Part shown: positions 25,801 to 36,810 of the stretch, one piece after another
Layout: every line of letters begins with the position of its first letter
How positions within the stretch are numbered: position 1 is the stretch's first letter
Assembly: GCA_029844215.1 (NCBI GenBank)
Contig: CM056734.1
Location: forward strand, 17,556,501 to 17,620,500
Reading direction: 5' to 3'
DNA length: 64,000 bases
Source of the DNA: Przewalskia tangutica
Lineage: Eukaryota; Streptophyta; Magnoliopsida; Solanales; Solanaceae
Notes under the pieces: generated by a model
What the model was told of the DNA's origin: nothing
Databases searched by the model: none
Seen by the model: the letters and a program-made list of their open reading frames with translations, nothing else
Translations under genes and position numbers: made by a program

Positions 25801-27188
25801 GTTAGGGCTTGAAATCAGCTTCCATTCTTGCCTTTCCACATCATACCGGTAGAGATCACCATATACAAAGGTCTGCATTTAGCCCAATTCCATGAATTGC
25901 AATTCATCAGTTCAAAAATATCACACATCACTAGTCCATCAAAAAAATCAAGGAAGAAAGGTTAACTTAATGCTAACCATTAATGAATTACTCCCTTTTC
26001 CCTAAACAAGTTATTTTTTGGCTTCATAAGAGTCAAACCAAATGATATTTGAGAAAAATGTTTTCTTTTATCGCTTTAATATGGACAAGATGCAACTGAT
26101 AGTACTTCTCATTTAATTTTGTAAATGCCTTAACTTTTTTTTCCTTAAGAAATTATTACTCCAACCTATGTTGCTCGGACTCTTCAAAAATGTCAACGGG
26201 TGCGTGTCGGATTCTCCAAAAGTAGTGTATTTTTGGAGAATACGACATGGGTGCGGCATCAAAAGTGAAGAGTCCGCGCAACATGGACCTCAATACAACT
26301 CCGAAAACCAGTTAAACTGGTACTTGAGCTGCAACGGGCAAAAAAATTTAGCGCGCCACATTTTAATAAGTGGATCATAATAAGATTATTGATCGCTGCA
26401 AAGCCAGGTGGAGAGGGAAAAGTTCCTTAAATTTGCAGCATTAAGTAAAGAAACACACACAATGAGAAAAAAACAGAATATATATTCCAAAGAAAATTCT
26501 TAAATTGAGCGTATCAAATTATAACTACATGTCATAGAATTTCTCTTACATAACAAAGTTCCACATTTATGTTCTTGCCGTTTCTACCCTACATGCTTGT
26601 GTCTTCTTTAATAAAAAATATGTAGAAGAACTAGACACACAATTACCAACACCTTACCTTGCTGCCATTGTAAAATTCACCACCGTAGAGAACTAATTCA
26701 GTCTCCTTCAATGGATTAATGTTCAACTGCAAACACCAATTAAATTGGAAATATAATTATATTTAAGAAAATCCCTAGTACACCATTTCAGCGTAAACAA
26801 AATGGAAGTGTCATTTACCGAACAGTTTGATCGAGGAGAAGGTGCAGGGACGTTCTCTTCAATGTGAATTTCCTTCTTCTTAGCTTCCTCTTTTTGTATG
26901 CTCAGCTGTGTATGCAAAATACAATTTTTTTCAAATACTCTTTAAGTTAGCTTCCTACCAAGTTCTGCTTACACTTTAGCCTCCCAGACCCCACACGTCT
27001 TTAAGTTAGCTTGTAAAAGAAGAGATTTTATTGAAGGTAAGAAGTGGATACCATACCAGTATAGCATCGATGTCGTCTTCAGGGGAGAGTTTGTTGGATT
27101 CTCTACGGGCTCTTTTTTCTTCAGCTTTAGCTGTTTTCTTCTCTGTTTTCTCTTTACCTTTGCCTGGTTTCTTCGTTTTCTTTCCCAT
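13867..27188 (-). CDS. Kelch-repeat protein, KLHDC4 type (20 exons)
   Basis: Exons, in transcript order: 27188-27057, 26905-26819, 26726-26658, 25872-25740, 25615-25569, 25475-25389, 25042-24981, 24367-24325, 24225-24145, 22879-22763, 19690-19585, 19422-19359, 19245-19203, 16611-16351, 16269-16108, 15400-15272, 15154-15002, 14846-14760, 14136-14068, 13974-13867. All junctions are GT-AG and phase-compatible, giving 679 aa. The N-terminus is Lys-rich (MGKKTKKPGKGKEK) and looks nucleolar or nuclear. Kelch blades with paired Gly (LYGGEFYNG, VFGGFYD, YLYGGYS, LFGGVVD, YIYGGMM) span about residues 75-490. Residues 499-541 are mostly Asp/Glu. The C-terminus (ESLREFYKRTNMYWQ) matches DUF4110 of KLHDC4 proteins. 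The exact function in plants is not established; a beta-propeller scaffold is inferred. Introns 10 and 13 are swollen by LINEs. The exon-14 donor (GTCAGT) is the least certain junction. Confidence 0.93.
17998..18527 (+). mobile_element. 5'-truncated RTE-like LINE, 3' end only
   Basis: About 530 bp matching the last part of the LINE at 19799-22536: it begins at the ATGGCGCAT-TGCAACTTACTG stretch and ends in the CCAGACCCCACATTGTGGG tail followed by (GTT)n. It lies in intron 13 of the Kelch gene, antisense to it. 5' truncation is the usual outcome of target-primed reverse transcription. No target duplication could be seen. Confidence 0.85.
19799..22536 (+). mobile_element. RTE-like non-LTR retrotransposon (LINE), 5'-truncated and mutated
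   Basis: This starts inside the endonuclease part (EEHLVTFRSSAVKTHFLLLR near 19860-19915) and runs through reverse transcriptase, of which 20883-21614 is open (243 aa). Visible RT motifs are ENQFGFMSGCSTTEVIHLIR, FIDLKKAYD, GLHQGSALSPFLFALVMDEL and the catalytic ADD in LIADDIVLID, then FKYLGSIIQ. A further open stretch, 21783-22091, encodes the C-terminal RWFGHVQRR motif. It ends with a CCCTCCCCAGACCCCACG-type tail and a (TTG)n run. Several stops and frame changes make it inactive. It sits antisense in Kelch intron 10. Confidence 0.92.
22558..22682 (-). repeat. 125-bp insert flanked by perfect 21-bp direct repeats
   Basis: The same 21 bases (starting AGTTTAGAGGGGTGAGGACA) occupy 22537-22557 and 22683-22703. 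Read on the minus strand, the insert contains GAGTTCGAATC, close to a pol III B box. A short SINE-like retroposon with its target duplication is the simplest reading, but no A box is clear. The left repeat abuts the LINE 3' end. Confidence 0.55.
23724..23866. mobile_element. GC-rich hAT-type MITE with internal 31-bp duplication
   Basis: A 143-bp element with inverted ends: CAATGTTCTAAAAAACG on the left and, inward from the right, CAGTGTTCTAAAAACG. The 8-bp flanks CAGATACC (23716-23723) and CATATACC (23867-23874) differ at one base, fitting a hAT target duplication. The interior is packed with GCGCCTAG and CCTAGGCG palindromes and holds a perfect tandem pair of 31-bp units (23767-23797 and 23798-23828). 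It lies in Kelch intron 9. Confidence 0.85.
26166..26286. mobile_element. 121-bp MITE with about 20-bp inverted ends
   Basis: The left end CTATGTTGCTCGGACTCTTC is matched, inverted, by the right end (inward reading CCATGTTGCGCGGACTCTTC), with two mismatches. There is no coding content. It sits in intron 3 of the Kelch gene. The target duplication is not evident, so the superfamily is undecided. Confidence 0.75.
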
Positions 27189-27923
27189 TTTTCACTATCT
27201 CCTGATGCTCTCTGTTCCGGCGGCTTCGGCCCAAAATTAAATAAGGGTCATTTTTAAAACCCTGAATATTTTTGTATTACCTTATGTAGAAAGAAATTAA
27301 GGGGGGTATTCAATTGGATTTTAAAAGCTTGTGGATTTTAAAAGACTATTTAATATTTTTATGATTTTAAACGATTATTTTGATAATCAAGATTTTTATG
27401 TTTGAATTTTAAAGGATTTATCATAAGATTTATAAAGATTTGAAAGAATTACGTGAATTTTTTCTCCAATCATTTTGCTCTCATCATCACCATTTTTTTA
27501 TAATTTTTCATCACTACTGTTTTCAATGTAAAATATATCAAAAGTCGTTATTGTACTTCTAAAATAAAATATATAATATTTCAAGTTTGATTAACTATTC
27601 TTTCTCATTAATTGTCTAAAATATTACTTAATTCTATAAATAACAATAAAAAGTTTAACCAAATTACAATAACATTCAACAAAATTATAACTCAAATAGT
27701 TCAACCAAAGTAAAATAAAATAGCACAAACAAATATAAGGATCTCCTGCTTTCTCCTATTACAGTTGAATTGTTCACATGGCTTGAGGGCTACAACTAGG
27801 GATGGCAGATGGGCCGTTTGGACGGAAGTTGGGCGGGTCAAGATGTGTTAAAGTTATAAATGAGTCAATGTCCAACTCACCCAAAACTTACATGGACTAA
27901 GATGGGCGGATCAATATGGGATA

Positions 27924-28199
27924 AATGATGGGGGTGAGTGTGAAGGGGTAAGTGTGGGTAGGGTGGAGGGTAGGGATAGGTGTGGGTATTGGGGTAAGAA
28001 AAAAATTCTGTTCATATTTTTAATAATTTTTTGGGGTAAGGCGGGGGAGGGGTAGGGCGGGGTAGGGGGTAGAGGGGAGGTAAGATAAAATTTCATATTT
28101 TTAATAATTTTTTTTATAAAAGTAACAAAAAATATGAAATATAAATTTGAGTACGGGTGGGGGTGGGGGTAGGCGAGGTTAGGGCGGTAGGGAGAAGTA
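27924..28199 (+). repeat. G-rich repeat array, left half
   Basis: Alternating G-rich stretches (GGGTAGGGATAGGTGTGGGT) and AT-rich stretches (GGTAAGATAAAATTTCATA; AAAAATATGAAATATAAATT). The order of sub-blocks A (27940-27995), B (28035-28150) and C (28150-28199) is the same as on the right side of the hAT element. Confidence 0.75.
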
Positions 28200-29069
28200 G
28201 GGGTTGGGTCGGCCGACCGACACGACCCCGCTTATAAAAACGGACCGGCTCGAACCGGGGCGAGTATGGTCCCGCCGACCGACCATGTGCCCCGATCCCG
28301 CCCGACCCCGCCCCGGCCCCGCTGGGCCGACTTTGAAAAATAGCCGTTGTCAACGGCCATTTTACATTTGGCCGTGGACGACCATTTTAGGCCTCCTCCC
28401 CAACCCCTACCCCCTTTATATTTATTTTTAACCCCTAAGTTATTATATTTACACTTTAACCCAATTTTTCAACTATAAATACCTCATTCTTCTTCTTATT
28501 ACTTTCACAAATCTTTCTACTCTCTAATCTCTCAATCAATTGTCAATCAATCTCTTTACAACATTGTCTACGTATTCAATCTATTTATTAATTTGAGAAT
28601 TGGGAGTGAAGTTGGCAACTAGCTTGAGGATTATAAATCGAGCAAAGTTTCAATTTTCAACCTCTCGATTACACGTCGACTCTACGTCGGCGTTTGGTAC
28701 ATTCGTTCTCTCATTAAATTATTATTTTGTCTTTATTTCATTTAGCACATTTAATTTCATTATCTTTAACTATTTATTAGCATAATTAAAATGAAATGAC
28801 TAAGAGCGTACGTTAAAGGGTAAGGGTCGCTTCTTCTAATAGGGTGGTAACAAGGGCAAAGTACTTCTTCTAGTATTCTGTCCAAATATTCCTAGACAAG
28901 ATGATTTTATAGATCCTGAAATGTTTCCTGAAATACCATATGATCTTGACACAAATGATTATCCTGAAATTGAAGAAGATTTTAATTTAGATGACACTCT
29001 AGTTGATGATACACCTACTAATGAAGATGATGATACACCCACTAGTGAAATGCCTCCTATCCCCCTACT

Positions 29070-31198
29070 ATGAGACGAGGTCCGGCAAAACGACCATTAA
29101 AATCAGTTGTATGGAAATATTTTGACAGGAACGTACCGAATCAAGTAGCTGTATGTAAAACTTGTAAAAATATTCATTCTTTTAAAACTGGACAAGGTCA
29201 TGGTGGGACGGGGGGTTTAGGAAGACATCTATTGCAAAAACACAAAGTCTTGCATGCTCAATACATGATTGAAAAAGAAGGTGAGAAGACGTCCTCTCAA
29301 TCGGGACAAGGTTCACATACTACTGTCCCGGAGAAAGTCAGGTCAAATTAACCTACATGACGGGGAGTTGTAGGCCCTAAATACGATAAACATAAAGATA
29401 GGAAGACTAGCAAAATTAGTTGTTGTGGAGGGTTTGCCTTTTTCATTTCTGAATCTCTGGTTTTATTCATTATATTAGAGATATGTATAATCCTCGCTTA
29501 TAAAGGTTTTCTTAGATCAACCGTTAAAGAGATGTATTTAAATTTGCACATGAATATCAATGATTTACGTTATGCATTATATCATTTAAATTGCAAAGTC
29601 GCTTTAACTTCGATATAGTCGTAGTACTAACGCCATGATTATTTAACGTAACTTTGTCATTGGATATATTATAAATGGTCTATGCAAAACGTATTTTAGC
29701 ATATAGATATATAGATAGTAGGCACATTTGGTGAGTTTATTTCAGAAAATATTTATTCAGTCTGTGATTATTACGGAATAACCGATAAAGTTATGAGTAT
29801 TACATTAGATAATGCATCTTCTAACAATTCTGCTATTAGTATTTTAAGAGATGTTTTAACTCCGTCTTTTCCAAAACATTTTCATATCAAATGTGCGTGT
29901 CATATTTATAACTTAGTTGTAAAGGATGGTCTTTCACTTTTTCAAGATATTCTTGAAAAAATACAATTTGCTATACACTTTATTTTAAAAAATAATAGAA
30001 TTCAACAGAGAAAAGAATATAAAAACTTGCCACGATTGTGGACTATCTTACGTGAAAAATTCCCGAAAAGTACCAACTAGGTGGAATTCTTTATATGACC
30101 AACTAGTTGTTGCTTATGACTATAGAAAACCTATTACTTTATTTTTTAACGCCCATAATCAAAATCCAAATGATATGATTGTGGATACTGATTGGGAGAA
30201 AATTAGAGAACTTATTGTATTTTTAGAAAATTTCCAACGAGCAACAAAAGAATTTTCTACTTTATATTATCCTACTATTTCAACTATGTTGTTTTATATA
30301 GCTATAATATTTTTACTTCTAAAAGAATATATGGAAAAATCGCTTATCTTCGCTATTAAAAAAATGTTTATGAAATTAAAGAAATATTTTATTCCTATTC
30401 CCCCTATTTATATTATTGGTGCTGTATTAAACCCGACTATTAAAGTAGAGGGTTGTAAAAGTCTTATTCAAAATATGTATACCTGTATGGACGTACTACC
30501 ACCTCCAACTCCCAAAAATTTAAATGTTGAGCCACATATTGAACTAACGCTAGAAGAAGTGTTGAATAGCGTAGAAGATGAATGCAAAAAAGTATATCGG
30601 CATTACCAGCAAGAAAGTGCTAGTAACCAACCGACTTTTGTACCATCTTCTTCTTCAACACAACCTCAAAAAAGACAAGCAGTTTCTGTGGCTAGGCCTA
30701 GTATTAATTCTATTGAAAGCCTCAGAAATAGAATGTGCGGTGGTAGCAGTGCTAACCAAATTAGTGAGTTCGATGTTTTTGTTTTGCAGGGTAATTTACC
30801 TTACCAAACAGTTATCAATGAAGAAGGAAATGAAGACTTGAAATATTGGAGCGAATGAGAAGACATTTCCGACACTTTCAATGATGGCCCGAGATATTTT
30901 GAACATTGGCGTCATCAATCGCTCAAAGCGCTTTTCTGCAGCAAATTTCAAATAGGAGAGAGCATGGACACTCATTAGCGGAGACGGCGGAGATGGCGGT
31001 ACTATTCATAGATTGGATACGAGCGGAGGCGAAGGAGGTCTGATCGAGATTAACGAAGAAGATGACGACAACTACAACGACATTTTATCTGAAGGCATGA
31101 GTAGCGACGTGGAACAATTTGATCAAGATATACCAATTCCAACCGAAGAACCACAAGAAATTATAAAGAAATTAGAAAAAATATTTTCAAATTGGTAA
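29070..31198 (+). pseudogene. hAT transposase pseudogene, copy 3
   Basis: The BED zinc finger is intact at 29070-29351: VWKYFDR, then CKTC, then HLLQKH. The catalytic region is broken near 29350-29790 and readable again at 29793-30858 (SITLDNASSNNSA, then FHIKCACHIYNLVVKDGL, then KVPTRWNSLYDQLV). One frame change falls near 30050. The dimerisation motif (MARDILNIGVI) follows at about 30880 with further breaks, and the acidic tail runs to 31198. The upstream start is not certain; decayed coding text begins about 28880. No functional protein results. Confidence 0.88.
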
Positions 31199-31387
31199 TT
31201 TATTTCATTGCAATTTTTAAATTTTTCTATGTCTTTCACTCTTTTGCAATTTTTTTCAACAACAGTACACTACAATGTAATTTTGAATCTTGTATATTTG
31301 ATATTTCAATGAAATTAATAATATAAGAGGCACAAAAACAGTCTTGGGATGTTTTTTTACACTATTCTTGTCTTTGTTTAATTATTT

Positions 31388-31445
31388 AGTTTATAACTTT
31401 ATACTTTATACTTTATAGTTTATACTTTATACTTTATAAATATAT
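31388..31445. repeat. TATAAAGT-type repeat inside hAT copy 3, inverted relative to copies 1 and 2
   Basis: ACTTTATACTTTATAGTTTA-type tandem words. These are the reverse complement of the repeats at 6978-7052 and 11995-12060, in the same place between transposase and right terminus. Confidence 0.7.
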
Positions 31446-31806
31446 TATATATATGAGTATAATACTATAATACTATAATTATAAATTATAATACTATAAG
31501 TCTATAATATTATAGTATATGTATATGACATTATGACTATATGACAAGTATATGTTAATGTTACTTTGTTAGTACTTAGTAATTTAATATTTTTAATTTA
31601 GTGAAAAAATTAAAAAAAAACACACAAAACTCCATGACTCAGTCAGGCCGTCCCGATCCCCTACCCAACGGGATCGGCCGGGACGGACCTGACTATGGTC
31701 GCCCAGGCCGACCTCCCGGGCCGCTGACTCGCCCATTTTCCCCGCCGACCTCCCCGCTCCCTCATGAGCAGGCCCGACTGGGCCATTGGCTGGCCATACT
31801 GAAGTA

Positions 31807-32220
31807 AGAAAAAATTCCATATTTTGTATAAAAGTAAAATATGAAATATAAATTTGAGGATGGGTGAGGGTGGAGGGGATAAGTGTGGTTAGAGTGGAGG
31901 GGGTAGGGATAGGTGTGGGTATGGGGGTAAGAAAAAAAATTCATATTTTTATAAATCATGTATAAAAGTAAAAAAATATAAATTAAAAAATTGAGATTGA
32001 GGTAGGGGCTGGGGGAGTGGTAGGGGGTAGGGGGAGGTAAGATAAAATTTCATATTTTTTATTTTTTTATTTTATAAAAGTAACAAAAAATATGAAATAG
32101 AAACTTGAGGATGGGGTGGGGGTCGGGGTAGGTGGAGTTAGGGCGCTAAGGGGGAGGTAAGAAAAAAATTCTTATTTTTATTAAAGTTAAAAAATATATA
32201 TATGAAATAGAAATTTGAGA
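31807..32220 (+). repeat. G-rich repeat array, right half
   Basis: It starts with the rest of the C block cut by the hAT (AGAAAAAATTCCATATTTTG), then repeats A (31880-31945), B (32010-32115) and C (32115-32185) in the same order as the left half. Unit length is about 260-310 bp. G runs on the plus strand recur every few bases. Confidence 0.75.
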
Positions 32221-32782
32221 ATGAGAAAAAGTCTGATAGGTTATACTGGATTGTTTATAGTATTTGTTAGTTATACCTTCCACTAAAAAGTCCTCCAAAA
32301 TCCATATTTAAAAAAAAAAAACTTTCAAAATCTCAAAATTTTGAATATCAAAAGACTTTTTGTTAGTCTTTTAAAATTCTAATTGAATATCATTAGATTT
32401 GAACACTCTGTTTAAAAAATCTTAATAGTCTTGATTGAATACCATATGACTTTTTTAGATTGTTTAAAAATCTTAATTGAATACCACTTGACTTTTTTAT
32501 CCAAAAAAAAAGTCTTTTAAAATCCTAATTGAATTGCTTGAGTATAACCAACCCTTAATATTTTTGTATTGTAACATGAGTTGTTTTTGTGGAAAAAAGT
32601 TGAATTATAGTTCTTTTTAAAAACAAAGCATAAAGCTTTAAAAAAATTAAAGGCAAAATTACCCTTTAAATTTATATTCGTCAAATTACACAAACGAAAG
32701 ATTAAAACTTATGAATTGCCAAAAACACGTCCAAAAGTCTCATAATTAATCTTTTTTAACATTCCGTAACTTTAGGTAATAG

Positions 32783-35225
32783 TGTGAGCACCTACACGTA
32801 GGCAAGTAGACCCAAGCGTTGGGGAAGTTTTGGTCATATTTACGTATGCTAATAAAGAAATTAGTATACGAAATGATAAAATCCTGAAATAATTTGAATG
32901 TAACAAGTGTAACGACGGGGAGCGAAAATAAATTTGGTGTGTGGACAAATAGGTTATTGACTAGTGTCATATCACAAGGTTATGACATTAAGTATGTGAA
33001 TGTTTTATAAGTTATTAGGATTTAAGTGAATTCGGATCATGAAATTAATTATGTGTGTGATTGATAAATTATACAGAGACAAGTCACTTAATTAATTAAG
33101 TGACCGTGCATGATAAGGGGTACGTGGCATTAATTGAGAATGCCCCGCCGTTAAGTGGGATTGTTAACATTTATTGCTCCAAAAGGTGGAATCTCCCACC
33201 TTATGAGCCCCCACACTCCGGTCCGACAGATATGCGAAGGAGGTAAATCATGGTGACTCAATTCACATTGAAGAGAACGTCATAATGATAAGTCATACAA
33301 AAAGAGGCATACGGAAGAGACTCCATTCATAATATCCTTGTGGAGGCATACGGAAAAGATGTCTAAATATATTCATAAATCCTTATGGAGGCATACGAAA
33401 AAGATGTTGATATTCACATTGTTAGCCGAAGATAAAATGATATTATCACTCATGGTATTTTATTGTCATTCATGCATTTTCATTTGCATTATACTCATAT
33501 ATTACACTGGACCACTTGTGTTATGCACACTACTATATGATAAATATTATATATATGTAGAGGGAAAGACGTTATATATGCGCACCATCTGCAACTGGTA
33601 CAGGCTATCGTAAAAGAGCATGTGGTCAAAATGAATGTTTGTGTGGCCCAGACGAAATGAATGCATGTGTGGCCAATCATTGGTGGAGCTTGCCCAAAAT
33701 ATTAAGGGGGCGGTAGTAGCCGTAGAAACTTGCCTAAAATCTTATTACGCAACCTTGTCTTGATTATCTTCATTGTTGAAAATGATCTTTCTGTAGTAGC
33801 CGTAGAAACTGAAAGAGTTAAGATAAGGCGAATTATCCGGTTAATCAAGTAATATGTATTCACGTTCCATGTTTTTTCTAAAGTTCCTCAATCACACGAA
33901 CTTAACCACACACAAAAAAAAACTATGAGAATCCTTCAAAAAATAAATGAATAGTTAGGATTTTGGCAAAAGACAAATTTCAGATCGTAATTTCAAAATC
34001 TAGAATTTCTATGCTCTAAAATGAGACTTGTAACTTGTATGTGTTCTTTCATTGTACTCATTTTGGTGATTAATATAAAGTTTACCCAAAAATTATGTTG
34101 ATATATAGCCCAAATTAATTATGAAAAATTTAGTTAAACTTTTTTTAATGTTCTTTAACAAATCATATACAATCTGCGATAAATCTCATAAACGTAGAAT
34201 TTGAAAGATCTTCTTTATCTTTCTTCATATATTCTCTTTCCACAATTCGTAACCGTCATTGTTCTATCACCAGACTGATATCAGAAACAAACATAACCAC
34301 CACCAGAAGTCCAGAACCACCACTTCTTCACCATAACATTTCAAATATCATTCTCATACAAAAAGAAAGAAGAAAAAGAAGACTATTTTAAAAAAAAACG
34401 AGTCTTTTGAGGGGAACCATGGCCCCTCCCCGCCCCTACTAAGCTCCGTCTGTGGCCAATATTGAAGCATGCGTGGCTGGGTAGGAAAAGGCATGTGTGG
34501 CCATTAGTATACCGCATTTGCATCATGCATGACATTTAGGCACATTATGCCCACAGAGGTTGATACGATGTAACCTGATGCCCACAAAGACGATTAAGGA
34601 AAGAAAGATGCCATTGTGTGGCCAATATTTACATGTATAACACATTTGAATTGTGCATAACATTTAGGCATATGTATTAGGACCCTCAGATGTATTTACT
34701 GTTGGTCAACTGTTTATGTTTCAATTATTGTTATATCCTTGTTATGCTGTTATTCATGTCTGACATACTCAATATATCAGTCGTACTGACGTCCCTTTTG
34801 TCGGGGGACACTGCGTTTCATGCCCGCAGGTTCACATAGACAGAACGACGATTCACGTTAGTAGGTTGCTGACTCAACATATTTTGAAACACTCCCCTTG
34901 TTTTGGAGTATCATTCAAATTTTGGTACGATATATTTTTGCATGTATACATGGGTATGACATGCCCCTTTCCCGACCTTTTGGTGTCGTATACTATTTAG
35001 AGGCTTGTAGATGGTGTCATGTGGGTGTAGTAGACGTGTATGACCTTGTCGGTCTTGGTATGCGTATCTATCTATATATAAGTTGTTTTCTAGATAAAAT
35101 TTTTACATAGTTTTCTTTCGACTCAGTCCGTAATTAATTATGATTAGATGTTAAATGTACGAATGACGGTACTCGACGGATGGGGTTCGGGTGCCTGTCG
35201 CGGCCATCCGGTTTGGATCGTGACA
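32783..35225 (+). mobile_element. Probable LTR of a Ty3/gypsy-type retrotransposon, possibly a solo LTR
   Basis: The left border TGTGAGCACCTACACG and the right border GGTTTGGATCGTGACA have the TG...CA form of LTRs. The right third (34780-35225) reads like the promoter/R region of Solanaceae gypsy LTRs: CTGCGTTTCATGCCCGCAGG, then CCGACCTTTTGGTGTCG, TTAGAGGCTTGTAGA and GACCTTGTCGGTCTTGG. No protein domain is present. No 5-bp target duplication is visible (AATAG versus CTTTT), so the left border is tentative. The middle contains small internal repeats at 33300-33420 and 33713-33810. Confidence 0.45.
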
Positions 35226-35900
35226 CTTTTTTATCATGAATTGAGTTACTAATTGTAAATAAAGCTTTTATGGAGTTTAACATTGACAGATAAATCGTTT
35301 TTACAGTACAAATAAAGTGTTTTCCAAATAATTTAGTCAAATATATTTATAAAATGGAATAACTCAACCTTGCAAAATTAGTCATTCATACCCTTTGTTA
35401 TGAGTTACATTTTGAAGATTGTCTTTGTCATTACCTATTATTTCATATATGCCTTTAAAAAAATGATAGACGAATTTGATAATAGTTATGTTAACTATCA
35501 TCTCTTATTAACACGTGGAGTGTGTAGGACCCAACACATGCACCTCGTCATCCCTCTTTATATCTGCAAGATCTCCCTTCAAGAAGAACAAGGTAATATG
35601 GGTAAACTCACGACGTTAGAGCTTAAAACGAGCAAACACAAGTCAATTCTCATAACAACTTTTCTTAAAACATGTTCGCGGTAAACACACATACATGTAA
35701 GAAGTTGTAGGGAATGAAAGGTCGAAATAGAGTAATATTACAATAATAAAAAAGGCAAAAGGTTAAAATTATTCACATGGAGATGAAGATAGAAAAATAA
35801 AGTACTAATGACAAAGGTTAATGGGCAGATACATTATCGATAATTTAAATGACGCTGGTTTGAAAATGGATTTAATGACAGGGCACGTGTCCTCAATTTG
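35226..35900. other. Intergenic DNA, nothing recognised
   Basis: AT-rich. No exon, RNA gene or repeat ends were recognised. Confidence 0.5.
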
Positions 35901-36671
35901 ATTAAGAATAAGACATTTCATAATGGATGAAAATGATCGTGAATTTTAAAAAGACGAAGAAAATGATGAGATATTGGTGATGAATCTCACATGTTTCATG
36001 TATTAACAAGAGAATGTGACCAATAAAAAACGATGTTGGAGTTGAATGTGAGTATTTAACGGCCAAGGGGAGTGATAGCCGGTGCAAGGCATGCATTATC
36101 CATAGAATATAATTGATGTCGGTGTTGAATATGAGTATTTAATGGCTAAGGAGAGCGAGAGCCGAGCAAGACACACACTATTGATATATTAATATAAATT
36201 ATACCACGATTGAATATGAGTATTTAATGGCTAAAGGGAGCGAGAGCCAATGCAAGACATGCGTCACAAATTGTAACTAAGAATATGACATTCCATAATG
36301 GATGAAAATGATCAAGAATCTTGAAAAGACAAATAAAATTATGAGATGTTAGTGATGAATCTCACGTGTTTCACTTATTAACAAGAGAACGTGAGCAATA
36401 TAAATGACGTTAAAGTTGAATATAGGTATTTAATGGATAAGGGGATCGAGAGCCGATGCAAAACACACATTATCGATATAATATAAATGATGTTGGGGTC
36501 GAATATAAATATTTAATTGCTAAAGAGAGCGAGTGTAAAGTATGTGTTCTCAATTTTAATTAAGAATAAGACACTATAATGTATGAAAATGACCAAAAAT
36601 CTTAAAAAGATGGAAAAATGATGAGGTATTTAGTGATGGATCTCACATGTTTCACGTGTTAACAAGAGAAA
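35901..36671 (+). repeat. Higher-order tandem repeat: L-S-S-S-L-S-S-L
   Basis: Two unit types alternate. L (about 110-125 bp; TAAGAATAAGACATTTCATA ... TTAACAAGAGAA) begins near 35901, 36270 and 36558. S (about 85 bp; TTGAATATGAGTATTTAATGGC ... GAGAGCCGATGCAAGACA, variable) begins near 36030, 36114, 36200, 36402 and 36487. S units are spaced 84-86 bp apart. Units are diverged, so the array is old. It ends about 635 bp upstream of the gamma-tubulin start codon. Confidence 0.85.
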
Positions 36672-36810
36672 AAAAATGTCTCACATAAGTCGTAACTATT
36701 CTCAGATTTGGTTAGCCGACTTGGAAATTAAGGGCATATGTGACATAACCGAGTAAAGACAAGGACAAATTTGAAATAAAATTTTAATGGAGGTCACAAA
36801 TGACTAGTTT

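Larger units (their letters stand above)
28200..31798 (+). mobile_element. Degenerate hAT DNA transposon of a different subfamily, copy 3
   Basis: GC-rich termini (28200-28340, with GGTCGGCCGACCGACACGAC; and 31650-31798) enclose an AT-rich transposase region on the plus strand. The flanks GAGAAGTA (28192-28199) and CTGAAGTA (31799-31806) share the last six bases, suggesting a worn 8-bp duplication. Removing the element rejoins the interrupted C block of the G-rich array, which supports these borders. The protein differs clearly from that of copies 1 and 2. Confidence 0.75.
27301..32554. mobile_element. Outer inverted-repeat element enclosing a nested array and hAT
   Basis: The left end (GGGGGGTATTCAATTGGATT, then TTAAAAG) is matched, inverted, by the right end near 32505-32554 (inward: GGGTTGG-, then CAATTCAATTAGGATTTTAA). 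TTAA adjoins both ends (27297-27300 and 32555-32558). Both flanks are rich in GATTTTAAAAG and TTGAATACC words, as in PIF/Harbinger-like non-autonomous elements. That these two ends belong to one element now stretched to 5.3 kb by internal insertions is inference; two separate elements remain possible. Confidence 0.5.

Noticed and set aside
27924..28160. Telomere-like repeats
   Set aside because: The G-rich words (GGGTAGGGATAGGTGTGGG) are irregular and do not match the plant telomere unit TTTAGGG or known Solanaceae variants in tandem.
34898..35110. 70-aa plus-strand frame
   Set aside because: It is inside the LTR-like text; no protein family is suggested.
35901..36671. CRISPR-like array of spaced repeats
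   Set aside because: Units are 85-125 bp, diverged and directly adjacent, with no short constant repeat and unique spacers; this is a plant nuclear tandem repeat.
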